A stretch of 64,000 nucleotides of DNA from Sutcliffiella halmapala. Its GTDB lineage: Bacteria > Bacillota > Bacilli > Bacillales > Bacillaceae_I. Location of the stretch: positions 1,100,390 to 1,164,389 of the forward strand of contig NZ_KV917375.1 of assembly GCF_002019665.1 (NCBI RefSeq), written 5' to 3'. Of the stretch, positions 27,083 to 36,270 are shown in pieces; the stretch's first letter is position 1, and every line of letters starts with the position of its first letter. The notes beneath the pieces were generated by a model. It was not told the DNA's origin, searched no databases, and saw only the letters and a list, made by a program, of their open reading frames with translations. Both the position numbers and the translations under genes were made by a program.

Positions 27083-27811
27083 ATGAGATTGGATAAAATA
27101 TTAGCAAATAGCGGTTTTGGAACAAGAAAAGAAGTGAAGAAGTTATTAAAGACAGGTGTAGTAAAGGTAGACGGAGCGGTTGTAAAGGATGCAAAGGTTC
27201 ATGTCGACCCGAATGAGCAGCAAATAACGGTATTGGATGATTTAGTGGAATATAGAGAGTTCATTTACCTGATGATGCATAAACCACCTGGACTATTATC
27301 TGCAACAGAAGATAGCAGACAGGAGACCGTTGTTGATATTTTACAGGAAGAGGACAAAATATTTGAACCATTTCCTGTAGGAAGACTGGACAAAGATACA
27401 GAAGGATTCTTACTTTTAACGAATGATGGTCAATTAGCGCATCAGTTGCTTTCACCAAAGAAGCATGTACCGAAAACATATTATGCCAAAATTGATGGAG
27501 AAGTAACAGAAGAAGATATCGCTGCATTTCGCGAAGGAGTCACGTTAGATGATGGCTATGAAACACTGCCTGCAGAACTAACCATCCTTCAAGCTGGCCC
27601 ACAATCAGAAATAGAGATCACCATTGTTGAAGGGAAATTCCACCAAGTCAAAAGAATGTTCCTAGCTGTTGGTAAATCGGTAACTTATTTAAAGAGACTA
27701 AGCATGGGGGATCTGCCATTAGACCCGGACCTAGAACTAGGTGAATACAGAGAATTAACAGAGGAAGAATTAGAACTTTTAAAAGGAAATGGCTACCCCG
27801 AAAATAGATAG
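27083..27811 (+). CDS. ytzG: RsuA-family pseudouridine synthase (YtzG)
   Basis: A 242-residue protein with an N-terminal S4 RNA-binding domain (MRLDKILANSGFGTRKEVKKLL) and a catalytic domain with the RLDKDTEGFLLLTNDG motif; its Asp is the nucleophile. RsuA-type enzymes isomerise a uridine in 16S rRNA, so this is probably the 16S rRNA synthase. The start is at MRLDK with AAAGGAG upstream; the frame from 27065 is only an extension. It follows murJ as in related genomes. Substrate specificity is taken from the family. Confidence 0.93.
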   Translation: MRLDKILANSGFGTRKEVKKLLKTGVVKVDGAVVKDAKVHVDPNEQQITVLDDLVEYREFIYLMMHKPPGLLSATEDSRQETVVDILQEEDKIFEPFPVGRLDKDTEGFLLLTNDGQLAHQLLSPKKHVPKTYYAKIDGEVTEEDIAAFREGVTLDDGYETLPAELTILQAGPQSEIEITIVEGKFHQVKRMFLAVGKSVTYLKRLSMGDLPLDPDLELGEYRELTEEELELLKGNGYPENR

Positions 27812-27813
27812 GA

Positions 27814-27975
27814 ATCTGTTAAACACCCTTTAGATCTCCGTTGCAGGTGTTCGCTTTCCGCGGGCGGTTCTAGGGAGCCTCCTCGTCGCTATCGCTCCTG
27901 CGGGGTCTCCCTTCGACACGCATTCCCGCAGGAGTCTCTCACCTTCCACTTCGATCTAAAGGGGAGAACAGTTTA
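27814..27975. repeat. REP1 palindromic repeat, reverse-oriented copy c
   Basis: About 160 bp resembling the reverse complement of copy a. It has CTGTTAAACACC at one end, TGTTCGCTTTCCGCGGG, GGAGCCTCCTCGTCG and CCTGCGGGGTCTCC inside. It lies after ytzG, 65 bp from copy b, in opposite orientation. Confidence 0.87.
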
Positions 27976-28040
27976 ATTTAACGATCAACTAATCGATTTT
28001 CATATTTCATGGTGCAAAGATATTTTTACAATAGTGATTC

Positions 28041-28223
28041 TTTTAAAGTAAAATGTTGATTTTTAGATAACCTAGCTGTTGGTTGGAGCACAAGGCGGAG
28101 ACTCCTTGCTTAGAGATAGCGTTATGTGGAGACCCCACAGGCGAAAGCCGAGGAGGCTCCACAAGCGCCCCGCGGAAAGCGAAGCCTAGTGCGGAAATCA
28201 ACAGCGGTGTTCAACAGAGAGCC
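28041..28223. repeat. REP1 palindromic repeat, full copy b
   Basis: Nearly identical to copy a over its whole length, including the flank TTTTAAAGTA and the right end CAACAGAGAGCC. Shared blocks include GAGGAGGCTCCACAAGCGCC and CGGAAATCAACAGCGGTGTT. Confidence 0.9.
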
Positions 28224-28228
28224 AAGGA

Positions 28229-28286
28229 AATAAATAAAAGTGCCGGAGCCCCTTTTCTAAATATGGGGCCAGGCACTTTTTCTAAT
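28229..28286. terminator. Hairpin, probable bidirectional terminator next to ytzE
   Basis: AAAAGTGCCGGAGCCCC pairs with GGGGCCAGGCACTTTTT (one mismatch/bulge region), followed by T on both strands. Related arms recur at 22991. Confidence 0.75.
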
Positions 28287-28318
28287 TTATATAATAAAAG
28301 ACAGTATATATGTAGTGT

Positions 28319-28540
28319 TTATGAAGTCAACCTAACTTTTTTCTGCGTAGTAGTCCATTTACCTTTCGTAGGACTTTGAACAAGACCATTAAAAGCTAAC
28401 ACATTTAAATCACGCTGGACGGTTCGAGGAGTAATCCCAAATTCATCGACCAACTGCTGTGTAGACACAGTTCCTTTCTCATGAATAAACATGTAGACGG
28501 CTTTAATACGGGTTAGCATACGGTTTGTTGAAGGCTTCAA
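28319..28540 (-). CDS. ytzE: DeoR-family HTH protein YtzE
   Basis: A 73-residue protein made up only of a winged-helix DNA-binding domain: IHEKGTVSTQQLVDEFGITPRTVQRDLNVLAFNGLVQSP is a DeoR-type HTH. No effector domain is present. It matches B. subtilis YtzE in length. A small HTH lacking an effector domain may bind DNA directly or need a partner; targets are unknown. The upstream region has AAGGAGTGG as ribosome-binding sequence. It is divergent from ythPQ-pepV. Confidence 0.88.
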   Translation of the reverse strand: MKPSTNRMLTRIKAVYMFIHEKGTVSTQQLVDEFGITPRTVQRDLNVLAFNGLVQSPTKGKWTTTQKKVRLTS

Positions 28541-28843
28541 AAAACCACTCCTTATCCGGTATTTAAAAATGACACTACTAGATAAATTCTTGATGTTAGG
28601 TTAGATTTAGTTAGTTTATATTGTACACGATTATGGGGAAAAAATTCTAGAATAATGATTTAATTTACATAATATTTACATGCAATTCATTTTTTAGAGT
28701 TTTTTCTGATAAATTAGACTCATGTGAATCCTTATTCACAATTTTACAAGACTTGACAAAATGTTGCTAGTAATTTTTTAAAAAATTCGAAACTTTCTCT
28801 CTCGAATTACGTAATGGTAACAAGAAGGAGGGATACCAACCTA
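28541..28843. other. Divergent intergenic region between ytzE and ythP
   Basis: Very AT-rich, about 300 bases. TTGACA at 28753-28758 is a plausible -35, but no good -10 sits at the right distance. Nothing else stands out. Confidence 0.4.
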
Positions 28844-29557
28844 TTGAATTTACTAACTGTGAATCTTAAACGTGCAGGCTATGATGATGATATGAAGGTA
28901 ATTGAGAATATTGCTATAACTGTTTCTGCTGGTGAAATGGTCGGATTAATTGGACCGAATGGAGCAGGAAAAAGCACAACGATTAAAACATTACTTGGAA
29001 TGAACCCTTATTTTGAAGGAGAGGTTACGCTTCCAGCTAATAAGTCTTATGCTTATATTCCTGAAAAACCTGTATTCTACTACGATATGACACTTTGGGA
29101 GCATATTGATTTAATGGCCTCCCTTTTAGAATTGAAAGAAGAGGAGTGGAAGGGAAGCGTTCGTCAACTTTTAGAACTCTTTGACTTGGAAAAAGTAATA
29201 CATGAATCTCCAGCTACTTTTTCTAAAGGGATGCAACAAAAATCAATGCTTGTTTTTGCTTTAATGGCACGACCTGCTTTATATGTGGTGGATGAGCCAT
29301 TTATTGGATTAGATCCGATAGCGACCAAAAAGCTATTACATTTATTTGCCGAAGAACAAAAGCGAGGTGCAGGAATTTTGATGTGTACCCATGTGTTGGA
29401 TACTGCAGAGAAAATATGCGATCGTTTTATATTGCTTACGGATGGTAAAGTAAAAGCTTCTGGTACGCTGCAAGCAATTCAAGAATCATGCGGGCAGCCT
29501 GGAGCTTCCCTTCTGGATTGCTTTTATACGTTATCTACTAGGGATTCCGTTTCATGA
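28844..29557 (+). CDS. ythP: ABC transporter ATP-binding protein YthP (EcsA-like)
   Basis: A 237-residue ATPase with Walker A GPNGAGKST, signature FSKGMQQK, Walker B ALYVVDEP and the H-loop CTHVLD. The start is taken at TTG (28844), with AAGGAGGG upstream and a length close to B. subtilis YthP; a frame from the ATG at 28814 is 10 codons longer and has no site. The stop overlaps the ythQ ATG (ATGA). It is an EcsA-type ATPase that pairs with the EcsB-like YthQ; the substrate is not known. Confidence 0.9.
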   Translation: MNLLTVNLKRAGYDDDMKVIENIAITVSAGEMVGLIGPNGAGKSTTIKTLLGMNPYFEGEVTLPANKSYAYIPEKPVFYYDMTLWEHIDLMASLLELKEEEWKGSVRQLLELFDLEKVIHESPATFSKGMQQKSMLVFALMARPALYVVDEPFIGLDPIATKKLLHLFAEEQKRGAGILMCTHVLDTAEKICDRFILLTDGKVKASGTLQAIQESCGQPGASLLDCFYTLSTRDSVS

Positions 29558-30693
29558 ATGCACGTACCCTATATCGAAGTCGTTGGAAAAAGAATTGGAA
29601 CTACCAATGGAAAAATGCAAAGACAGTAATGGACTGGACTATTTTTCTGTATAGTATCCTCACTATCTTATTTTTAGGTGCACTTCTTTATGACTCTTTT
29701 TCGTCAATATTAGGAATAATCAGAAAACTTCCGTTAGTTTTAACGTTGTTCTTCCTTTATCTAATTATTTGGAAGGGGAGTATTCGAGTGCTAGTAGAAC
29801 AGGCTGATTCTTACTTTTTTCTCTACCGAAAAGATATTTTACAAAAATTAAAAGGATATAGTGTACTAGCCTCTCTATTCACAAACGGAATTAAGTCATT
29901 GCTGCTAGCGTTGTTTTCTTTTTATATGCTTGATTTAATTTTACCGAATTCCTTTCCTCTTGTAATGTTTATCCTTTTTGTGCTGTTACTGCGCTACTTT
30001 TTGATTGGTTTAACTACACTAATCAATCTCTATTGGAAGGGATGGAAGAATAGGGTAATTACCTTTGGAAGTTTTGTTTCGATGGGGATAATTAGCTATC
30101 TACTCATTGTGAACAATATGTGGGTGGTTGGTAATAGTAGCTTCCTAGTTATTACTTTTGCTATTTATGTTATCTACTGGAGATCAGATAGTTTTTCCTT
30201 AGACGTAGTTGAGAATGAGAAAATCAAACAAAAGTATGTAGGAATGATTTTTTATGCATCTGAATATGTACATGTTCCACGTGTTTCTAATCGTACCAAA
30301 CCCTTGTTTTTTCGCAAATCGCAACGGATTTTTGAGAACCGTCGACCAGAGAATGGGCTAAGTGAACTTTATTTAAAATATTGCTTACGTAATTTCAAGA
30401 GTATGACCTCTTATTTTCAACTAATCGGTATCACGATTGCTGTGATGGTTTATCTACCGCTTTGGTTGAAGTATGCAGTTTTCCTAGCGTTTTTCTTTTT
30501 CATTAAAGAATGGTTAAATATAGTATATGATGAGCTAACGACCCATCCATTTTTAGAAATGCATAAAGGGAAAAAACTATTGCAGGATGATTTTCAAGAT
30601 AAGGTGACAAGGTGGTTATACTACCCAGCCCTTGGAATGGTTGGTTTTGTTTTATTAATGAGCACTCTTTTTTATTTTTTATTGAAGGGATGA
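29554..30693 (+). CDS. ythQ: ABC transporter permease YthQ (EcsB family)
   Basis: A 379-residue membrane protein with about eight hydrophobic segments, beginning MNARTLYRSRWKKNWNYQWK. The W-rich cytosolic start and FFLYRKDILQKLKGYSV are typical of EcsB. It partners YthP (overlapping start). EcsAB-type transporters affect exoprotein secretion and peptide handling in Bacillus; the specific role of YthPQ is not established. The next gene, pepV, starts 5 bases after its stop, so all three are one operon. Confidence 0.9.
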   Translation: MNARTLYRSRWKKNWNYQWKNAKTVMDWTIFLYSILTILFLGALLYDSFSSILGIIRKLPLVLTLFFLYLIIWKGSIRVLVEQADSYFFLYRKDILQKLKGYSVLASLFTNGIKSLLLALFSFYMLDLILPNSFPLVMFILFVLLLRYFLIGLTTLINLYWKGWKNRVITFGSFVSMGIISYLLIVNNMWVVGNSSFLVITFAIYVIYWRSDSFSLDVVENEKIKQKYVGMIFYASEYVHVPRVSNRTKPLFFRKSQRIFENRRPENGLSELYLKYCLRNFKSMTSYFQLIGITIAVMVYLPLWLKYAVFLAFFFFIKEWLNIVYDELTTHPFLEMHKGKKLLQDDFQDKVTRWLYYPALGMVGFVLLMSTLFYFLLKG

Positions 30694-30697
30694 TTGT

Positions 30698-32110
30698 ATG
30701 CAGAGTATTAACTGGTTAGAAGAAGTTGAAAAACGTAAGGAAGCAATGATTAAAGATACGCAAGCTTTTTTACAAATTAAGAGTGTGTTAAATGAAGAAG
30801 AAGCAACTCCTGATGCTCCTTTTGGTAAAGGAATTGAGGAGGCTTTGCAATATTTATTACATAAAGGAAATACAGATGGCTTCCTCACGAAAAATGTTGA
30901 TCATTACGCGGGTCATATTGAACATGGACAGGGAGAAGATCTTGTTGGAATACTATGCCATGTTGACGTGGTACCTGAGGGAGATGGTTGGACTGATGAA
31001 CCATATAGTGCAACCATTCGTGATGGGAAAATCTTTGCACGTGGTGCGATGGATGATAAAGGCCCAACAATGGCAGCTTATTATGCGTTGAAAATTGTGA
31101 AGGAATTAGAGTTGCCACTATCTAAAAGGGTACGAATCATTATTGGTACCGATGAAGAGAGCAACTGGAAATGTGTCGATCATTATTTCAAAAAGGAAGA
31201 AATGCCGACAATAGGTTTTGCTCCTGATGCCGATTTCCCAATAATCTATGCTGAAAAGGGGATAGGGGATATTCTTTTTCAATTGAAAGAGTCGAATCAA
31301 GATACACGTGGTTCGATGACGCTTCTTACCTTCGAAGCTGGCCGTCGGTTAAATATGGTTCCAGATCACGCGAAGGCAACTGTTGTGTTTGAAAATGCGA
31401 TAGATGATTTCACAAAGTCATTTAATGACTATTTAGAGGAACATGGGGTAGAAGGCGGATACACGAAAGAAGGTAATGCTTTATTCCTTTCGATTAAAGG
31501 TGTGTCTGCACATGCGATGGAGCCGGATAATGGGAAGAATGCTGGCTACCTTTTAGCTGGATTTTTACACGCGCATTCACTAGATGCAAAGGGTGCTGCA
31601 TTTGTTAGATTTGTACAAGAAAAGCTTGCATTTGATTCTCGTGGGAAGAAGCTAGGTATCTCCTTTCAAGATGACATTACCGGAGACCTTACTGTTAATA
31701 CAGGCGTATTTTCCTACAATCAGAGTGGAGTTAGTAAACTGGGTGTGAATATTCGTTTTCCAGTTACATGTAATACCGATGAAACGCGTGTTACCTTAGA
31801 AAAGTTAGCAGATTCCTATGGTTTCGAGGTTGTGGAATACAAAGTTTCTAAGTCTCATCATGTTCCACAAGACCACCCGCTAATTCAAACCCTACAAAAA
31901 GTGTATGAAGAGCAAACAGGAGATAAGGCGGAGTTATTGTCTATCGGTGGGGGAACCTATGCGAGATCTCTAGAAGCAGGAGTAGCGTTTGGTCCACTAT
32001 TTCCAGGACGTGAAGATGTTGCGCATCAAAAGGATGAGTATATTATTATCGAGGACTTACTAAAAGCCACAGCTATCTATGCACAAGCGATTTATGAGCT
32101 TGCAAAATAA
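30698..32110 (+). CDS. pepV: Dipeptidase PepV
   Basis: A 470-residue M20-family metallodipeptidase. Zinc ligands and catalytic residues are in CHVDVVPEGDGW, GAMDDKGPTMA and GTDEESNWKC, with a final metal ligand in the C-terminal half (SIGGGTYARS region). The family cleaves dipeptides in the cytosol, with two zinc ions. Its gene lies in an operon with ythPQ. The start has AAGGGATG upstream. Length is normal for PepV. Confidence 0.95.
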   Translation: MQSINWLEEVEKRKEAMIKDTQAFLQIKSVLNEEEATPDAPFGKGIEEALQYLLHKGNTDGFLTKNVDHYAGHIEHGQGEDLVGILCHVDVVPEGDGWTDEPYSATIRDGKIFARGAMDDKGPTMAAYYALKIVKELELPLSKRVRIIIGTDEESNWKCVDHYFKKEEMPTIGFAPDADFPIIYAEKGIGDILFQLKESNQDTRGSMTLLTFEAGRRLNMVPDHAKATVVFENAIDDFTKSFNDYLEEHGVEGGYTKEGNALFLSIKGVSAHAMEPDNGKNAGYLLAGFLHAHSLDAKGAAFVRFVQEKLAFDSRGKKLGISFQDDITGDLTVNTGVFSYNQSGVSKLGVNIRFPVTCNTDETRVTLEKLADSYGFEVVEYKVSKSHHVPQDHPLIQTLQKVYEEQTGDKAELLSIGGGTYARSLEAGVAFGPLFPGREDVAHQKDEYIIIEDLLKATAIYAQAIYELAK

Positions 32111-32142
32111 TTGTATGTTTGAATAATGGTTGTGATAGAATG

Positions 32143-32176
32143 AAAAGGTTACTTACAAATGGTAACCTTTTCTTTT
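32143..32176 (+). terminator. pepV operon terminator
   Basis: AAAAGGTTAC (32143-32152) pairs with GTAACCTTTT (32162-32171), then T-rich. Confidence 0.9.
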
Positions 32177-32220
32177 TGTAAGAAAAGTCATTTTTATTTT
32201 GTGAAAGAAGGTTCCTCGTG

Positions 32221-33405
32221 ATGCAAGATACTTTAAGGGAAAATAATCATAACAAAAATAGCTATTTTTATAGTTTTTATTTTCTAACTTTTTTTAGTTT
32301 TGGAGCACTTTTTCCGTTATTGACCGTTTACTTAAAAGAAGATGTGGGACTTTCTGGCTCACAGATTGGAATGATTATGTCCATAAGTCCCGTCGTGATG
32401 ATTTTGATCCAACCACTTTGGGGCGTTGTGAGTGATTATACGCAAAAACCGCGGCAAATACTGATTTGGACACTCGGTTTTACTGCCATTTCTGGATTCT
32501 TATTTTCTCTAATGGGGAGTTATGTAGGTTTTATTATCATTGCCTTCGTTTTAGCAGTTTCCCAAAGTGCTTTAGTTCCTATTTCCGATAGCATCACATT
32601 GAGCTATGTACAGCGCACAAAGGGGGATTATGGGGCCATTCGGTTATGGGGAGCGGTGGGGTTTGCAATTGCTGTTTTAATCGCAGGGTGGTTATCTGAC
32701 TTCTTCTCCTTAAAAGTCATATTCTATACTTTTTCTGTGGCGTTATTCTTAGGAATGTTTGTTGTCTTTTTTCTTCCGAAAGAAAGCCAAACGATCAGTG
32801 TTAATGTACGTGATGGTATCGGTACCTTAATGAAGATGCCGAGGTTCGTACTCTTTTTAGTTACAACTTTTTTGATTTTTGGACCTGTTTTTGCAAACAA
32901 TTTTTATTTTGGGTTATTTATTACGGATATTGGTGGTACCGTAACAGGTGTAGGTATTGCCTTTTTGCTAGCAGCTGGTAGTGAAGCACCTTTCATGCGA
33001 ATTGCAGGGAAATGGATCGCTAAGTTTGGACTGCACCAGATTATGATTAGTGCTGCCATTATTGCGGCGATTCGATGGATCTTTTATTTCTTTGAGCCGC
33101 CACTTGCGGTTGTATATGCCACCACTATTGCGCAAGGCTTCTCTGTAGGCTTGTTTATTCCAGCAGCTCTCCAATATGTGCGTGATCTTGCTCCTACATC
33201 AGCTCGTGCCACAGCTGTTTCCTTATATACTGCTGTTGGAAACGGTCTAGGCAGCTGGTTTTGTACGTTTCTTGGGGGCTTCATTGTTGAATATTATTCT
33301 GTTGCCTATGTCTATCTGTTTTTTGGAATTCTTACATTAGGTGGGCTTGGCTTAATCATAATTATTAAACAAGTTGATCAGAAAGCTTTATTAAAAGCAT
33401 CTTGA
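32221..33405 (+). CDS. MFS transporter (MFS_1-like / LacY-type fold)
   Basis: A 394-residue protein with 12 hydrophobic segments. Features include QPLWGVVSDYTQKPRQ (motif A region) and PISDSITLSYVQRTKGDYGAIRLWGAVGF, typical of the MFS_1-like/HcaT and YwbF type, which often move sugars, nucleosides or aromatic acids. The substrate is unknown. A GTG at 32218 directly before the ATG is an equally possible start; GAAGG is upstream. Single gene, between two terminators. Confidence 0.85.
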   Translation: MQDTLRENNHNKNSYFYSFYFLTFFSFGALFPLLTVYLKEDVGLSGSQIGMIMSISPVVMILIQPLWGVVSDYTQKPRQILIWTLGFTAISGFLFSLMGSYVGFIIIAFVLAVSQSALVPISDSITLSYVQRTKGDYGAIRLWGAVGFAIAVLIAGWLSDFFSLKVIFYTFSVALFLGMFVVFFLPKESQTISVNVRDGIGTLMKMPRFVLFLVTTFLIFGPVFANNFYFGLFITDIGGTVTGVGIAFLLAAGSEAPFMRIAGKWIAKFGLHQIMISAAIIAAIRWIFYFFEPPLAVVYATTIAQGFSVGLFIPAALQYVRDLAPTSARATAVSLYTAVGNGLGSWFCTFLGGFIVEYYSVAYVYLFFGILTLGGLGLIIIIKQVDQKALLKAS

Positions 33406-33407
33406 CT

Positions 33408-33439
33408 AAAAAAGTCTAACCCTTTGGTTAGGCTTTTTA
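33408..33439 (+). terminator. Terminator of the MFS gene
   Basis: AAAAGTCTAACC pairs with GGTTAGGCTTTTT. Confidence 0.87.
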
Positions 33440-33466
33440 TTTTGAAACTTAATGTCCCTCAAATTT

Positions 33467-33500
33467 AAAAACCGGGCAGCGTGAAAAATGCCCGGCTTTG
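33467..33500 (-). terminator. Terminator of ytkP
   Basis: AAAACCGGGC pairs with GCCCGGCTTT. Read on the minus strand it ends in GTTTTTAAATTT, fitting the reverse gene. Confidence 0.82.
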
Positions 33501-33507
33501 TGCACTA

Positions 33508-34443
33508 TTATGATCCAAAATCAAACAAATCCGTAGATAAATATCTTTCACCCGTATCGCAGGCGATACAAACGACAACATCGTCCTCAGTTAAGCGTTT
33601 TGCTACTTGGATTGCGGAATAACATGCTGCTCCAGAAGAAGGACCTACTAATATACCTTCTAATGCAGCTAACTTTCTTGTAATGTCATAGGCATCTTCG
33701 TCTTCAATTTTGAATATTTCATCATATACTTTTTGATTTAAAATATCTGGAATAAACCCAGGGCTAGTACCAACGAGCTTATGTTTTCCAGGTTTGCCTC
33801 CAGATAACACAGGGGAACCTGCAGGCTCTACTACATGTACTGTTAAGTCTGGATAATGTTTTTTTAGTACCTCTCCTGTACCTGTAATCGTTCCACCAGT
33901 CCCAGCAGTTGCAACAAACGCTGATAAGGGTTTTCCAATTAGTTTCATCCCATCCATTATTTCGAGGGCAGTAGTGTTTCGATGTGCATCGGAGTTTGCC
34001 TCGTTTTCAAATTGCATAGGCATAAAACTGTTGGGCACCTCTTTCACAAGTTGCTTTGCTTTGTTAATCGCACCAGGCATTTTTTCCTCTCCAGGTGTTA
34101 AAACGACTTCCGCTCCATATGCTTTAAGTAAGTTTATTCTCTCTTTTGACATTGTATCGGGCATAATAAGGATAGCTTTATATCCTCTAGCTGCGGCATT
34201 CATTGCGAGACCAATCCCGGTATTTCCACTGGTTGGTTCAATAATGGTAGCGCCTGGTTTTATTAGTCCATCTTTTTCAGCTTGGATAATCATATTGTAA
34301 GCAGCTCGGTCTTTTACGCTCCCGCTTGGGTTGAAAAATTCTAATTTCAAGTATACCGAAGCAGCTCCTTTTGGAACGATTCGGTTTAATTTTACTAAAG
34401 GTGTATGACCAATTAAATCTGCCATATTCGTCACAACTTTCAT
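33508..34443 (-). CDS. ytkP: Cysteine synthase-like protein YtkP (O-acetylserine sulfhydrylase family)
   Basis: A 311-residue fold-type II PLP enzyme. The PLP lysine is in NPSGSVKDRAA, the substrate-binding loop is PTSGNTGIGLA, and the phosphate loop is TAGTGGTITGTG. The family joins O-acetylserine and sulfide to cysteine. The start at MKVVTNM is preferred; TTG (34470) would add nine residues. B. subtilis has a main CysK elsewhere and this paralogue YtkP, which lies in the same neighbourhood; so it may not be the housekeeping enzyme. Monocistronic, reverse strand. Confidence 0.87.
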   Translation of the reverse strand: MKVVTNMADLIGHTPLVKLNRIVPKGAASVYLKLEFFNPSGSVKDRAAYNMIIQAEKDGLIKPGATIIEPTSGNTGIGLAMNAAARGYKAILIMPDTMSKERINLLKAYGAEVVLTPGEEKMPGAINKAKQLVKEVPNSFMPMQFENEANSDAHRNTTALEIMDGMKLIGKPLSAFVATAGTGGTITGTGEVLKKHYPDLTVHVVEPAGSPVLSGGKPGKHKLVGTSPGFIPDILNQKVYDEIFKIEDEDAYDITRKLAALEGILVGPSSGAACYSAIQVAKRLTEDDVVVCIACDTGERYLSTDLFDFGS

Positions 34444-34616
34444 TGTAAATACACGACCTTTCACAATCAATATTCCAGTTAATTATAGGTATTGTATCAT
34501 AAAAAGCTGATTAAATTGATGGATAAGGGTGGTATTCAAGAGATTATTCGATCATACACTGCTACTTAGTAGATTTATTTGTTAAACTATTTGTTAAAAT
34601 AAGAAAGGTGAGATAT

Positions 34617-35177
34617 ATGTCCTTACATACACATTATTTTCTAGCAGTCCCTTTACCAGAAAGTTTAATAAATAGATTCTCGATGTACATAAAGGATCTC
34701 CAGCAGGATTTTGGCTTTTCTAGATGGGTCCATCCAGAAGATCTACATATTACTTTAGCTTTTTTAGGAGTCATAAATGACGAGGATCAAAAGCGATTGA
34801 CAAATGAAATGAGAAAGATAGCACAAAATTATCAGCCATTCACTCTTAAATTAAAGGACTTAGGAACATTCGGAAATCCGCAAGCCCCCAAAATTTTCTG
34901 GCATGGCGTAGAAAATTCTGAATCCCTGTCTTCATTAAGGGAGCAACTTTATAAAGCTTGTGAAGCGCTTGACTTTTCTTTGGATCAACGACGATTTCAT
35001 CCACATATAACGTTAGCAAGGAAGTGGAAGGGGGTAGCTTTTTCCGAGGATAACCTGATAGAGTCGCAAGTGAAATCAGAGAGTTTCGTTGTGAGTGAAT
35101 TTATCTTATATGAGACACATCTTAATAAGCTTCCAAAGTATGAGAAAAAAGAAATATTTCCGTTTAAGCAGGAGTAG
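34617..35177 (+). CDS. thpR: RNA 2',3'-cyclic phosphodiesterase ThpR (YtlP)
   Basis: A 186-residue 2H phosphoesterase. The two catalytic His motifs are HITLAFLG (about residues 43-50) and HITLARKWKG (about 128-137). The family hydrolyses 2',3'-cyclic phosphates of RNA and can reversibly ligate tRNA halves. The ATG at 34617 has GAAAGGTG 6-7 bases upstream; the GTG at 34608 lies within that site. It is followed within 10 bases by cidA, so the three may be co-transcribed. It is in the B. subtilis ytlP position. Confidence 0.92.
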   Translation: MSLHTHYFLAVPLPESLINRFSMYIKDLQQDFGFSRWVHPEDLHITLAFLGVINDEDQKRLTNEMRKIAQNYQPFTLKLKDLGTFGNPQAPKIFWHGVENSESLSSLREQLYKACEALDFSLDQRRFHPHITLARKWKGVAFSEDNLIESQVKSESFVVSEFILYETHLNKLPKYEKKEIFPFKQE

Positions 35178-35186
35178 GAGAAGAGA

Positions 35187-35573
35187 ATGAAGGGAATTAA
35201 ACTTGTACTGCAAATAGCGATACTCTATTTATTTTATCAAGTAGGGTTATTCATTCAAGACATTTTGGCCATTCCGGTTCCTGGAAGCATTATTGGAATG
35301 CTTCTATTATTTATCTTGCTTGTGACTGGGATAATAAAAGAGGAATACTTGGGGAATGCTGCCAACAGTTTACTGCTATACATGCCCTTGTTTTTTGTTC
35401 CAGCCACAGTCGGCGTAATGAACTATTTCGATGTATTTCTAGGAAAAGGATTTTTTCTTTTACTGGCGCTGCTACTCAGTACATTATTAATTATGGGAAC
35501 AGCGGGTGTGGTAAGTCAAAAAACGGTAGCATATGTCGATAATAAAACATGGGGAAAAAAGAGAGGATTATAA
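35187..35573 (+). CDS. cidA: Holin-like protein CidA/LrgA family
   Basis: A 128-residue membrane protein with four hydrophobic segments; VGLFIQDILAIPVPGSIIGMLLLF is the family signature. It pairs with the following LrgB-type gene. CidA/LrgA proteins modulate murein hydrolase activity and cell lysis, and in B. subtilis related pairs also take up pyruvate. Which role applies here cannot be read from sequence. AGGAGAAGAG precedes the ATG. Confidence 0.9.
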   Translation: MKGIKLVLQIAILYLFYQVGLFIQDILAIPVPGSIIGMLLLFILLVTGIIKEEYLGNAANSLLLYMPLFFVPATVGVMNYFDVFLGKGFFLLLALLLSTLLIMGTAGVVSQKTVAYVDNKTWGKKRGL

Positions 35574-35574
35574 G

Positions 35575-36261
35575 GTGAAAGTCGTAACAGGAGTATTTTT
35601 TATTTTTATTACAGTAGTACTTTACATAGGCTTTAAAAAAATTTATGAACGTGTTCGAATGCCTATTTTCGTTCCAGTTGTAACTACGACTCTTTTGTTA
35701 ATTTTACTGCTTCTTGTCACTAATACAAGTTATGAAACATATATGACTGGGGGGAAATGGATAAATGAGCTTCTGGGCTCTGCAGTGGTAGCGTTAGCGT
35801 ATCCGTTGTATAAATATAGAAAGAAAATCTACCATTATCGACTACCTTTATTCGCAGGAGTGTTTACTGGCATTTTGGTTGGGTTTATCTCAGGCTTTGT
35901 TTTTGTTAAAGTAGCAGGATTAAATTTATCTTATTCTGCGACCTTTCTCCCGAAATCCGTAACTTCTCCGATTGCAATGGACATTGCCGCATTAACTGGT
36001 GGAATTCCTAGTTTGGCTGCTGCCTTTGTTGTGATTAGTGGCATAATGGGTGCGGTTTTCGGACCATTAGTATTAAAGATATTTCATATTCACCACTATT
36101 TAGGAATAGGGGTAGGGTATGGTAGTGCTGCTCATGGTATAGGGACTGCAAAAGCGTTGGAGTATGGGGTAGAAGAGGCGGCCTTTAGTTCTATTAGTAT
36201 GACATTATCTGCTGTAGTGTACGCGTTAATTTTACCAATGGCTATTCATTATTTATTATAG
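35575..36261 (+). CDS. cidB: CidB/LrgB family membrane protein
   Basis: A 228-residue protein with about seven membrane segments. Diagnostic LrgB stretches are LLGSAVVALAYPLYKYR, FLPKSVTSPIAMDIAALTGGIPSLAA and GVGYGSAAHGIGTAKALEYG. It starts at GTG 35575 with AGAGGA 8 bases upstream, two bases after the cidA stop; a longer frame from 35533 overlaps cidA and is not needed. Together with CidA it forms a membrane complex linked to lysis or pyruvate transport. Confidence 0.92.
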   Translation: MKVVTGVFFIFITVVLYIGFKKIYERVRMPIFVPVVTTTLLLILLLLVTNTSYETYMTGGKWINELLGSAVVALAYPLYKYRKKIYHYRLPLFAGVFTGILVGFISGFVFVKVAGLNLSYSATFLPKSVTSPIAMDIAALTGGIPSLAAAFVVISGIMGAVFGPLVLKIFHIHHYLGIGVGYGSAAHGIGTAKALEYGVEEAAFSSISMTLSAVVYALILPMAIHYLL

Positions 36262-36270
36262 GGCTACCTT

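Noticed and set aside
27836-28222. Forward frame of 98 codons (28083-28379) inside REP1
   Set aside because: It lies wholly within the repeat and its flank; translation has low-complexity composition and no start signal.
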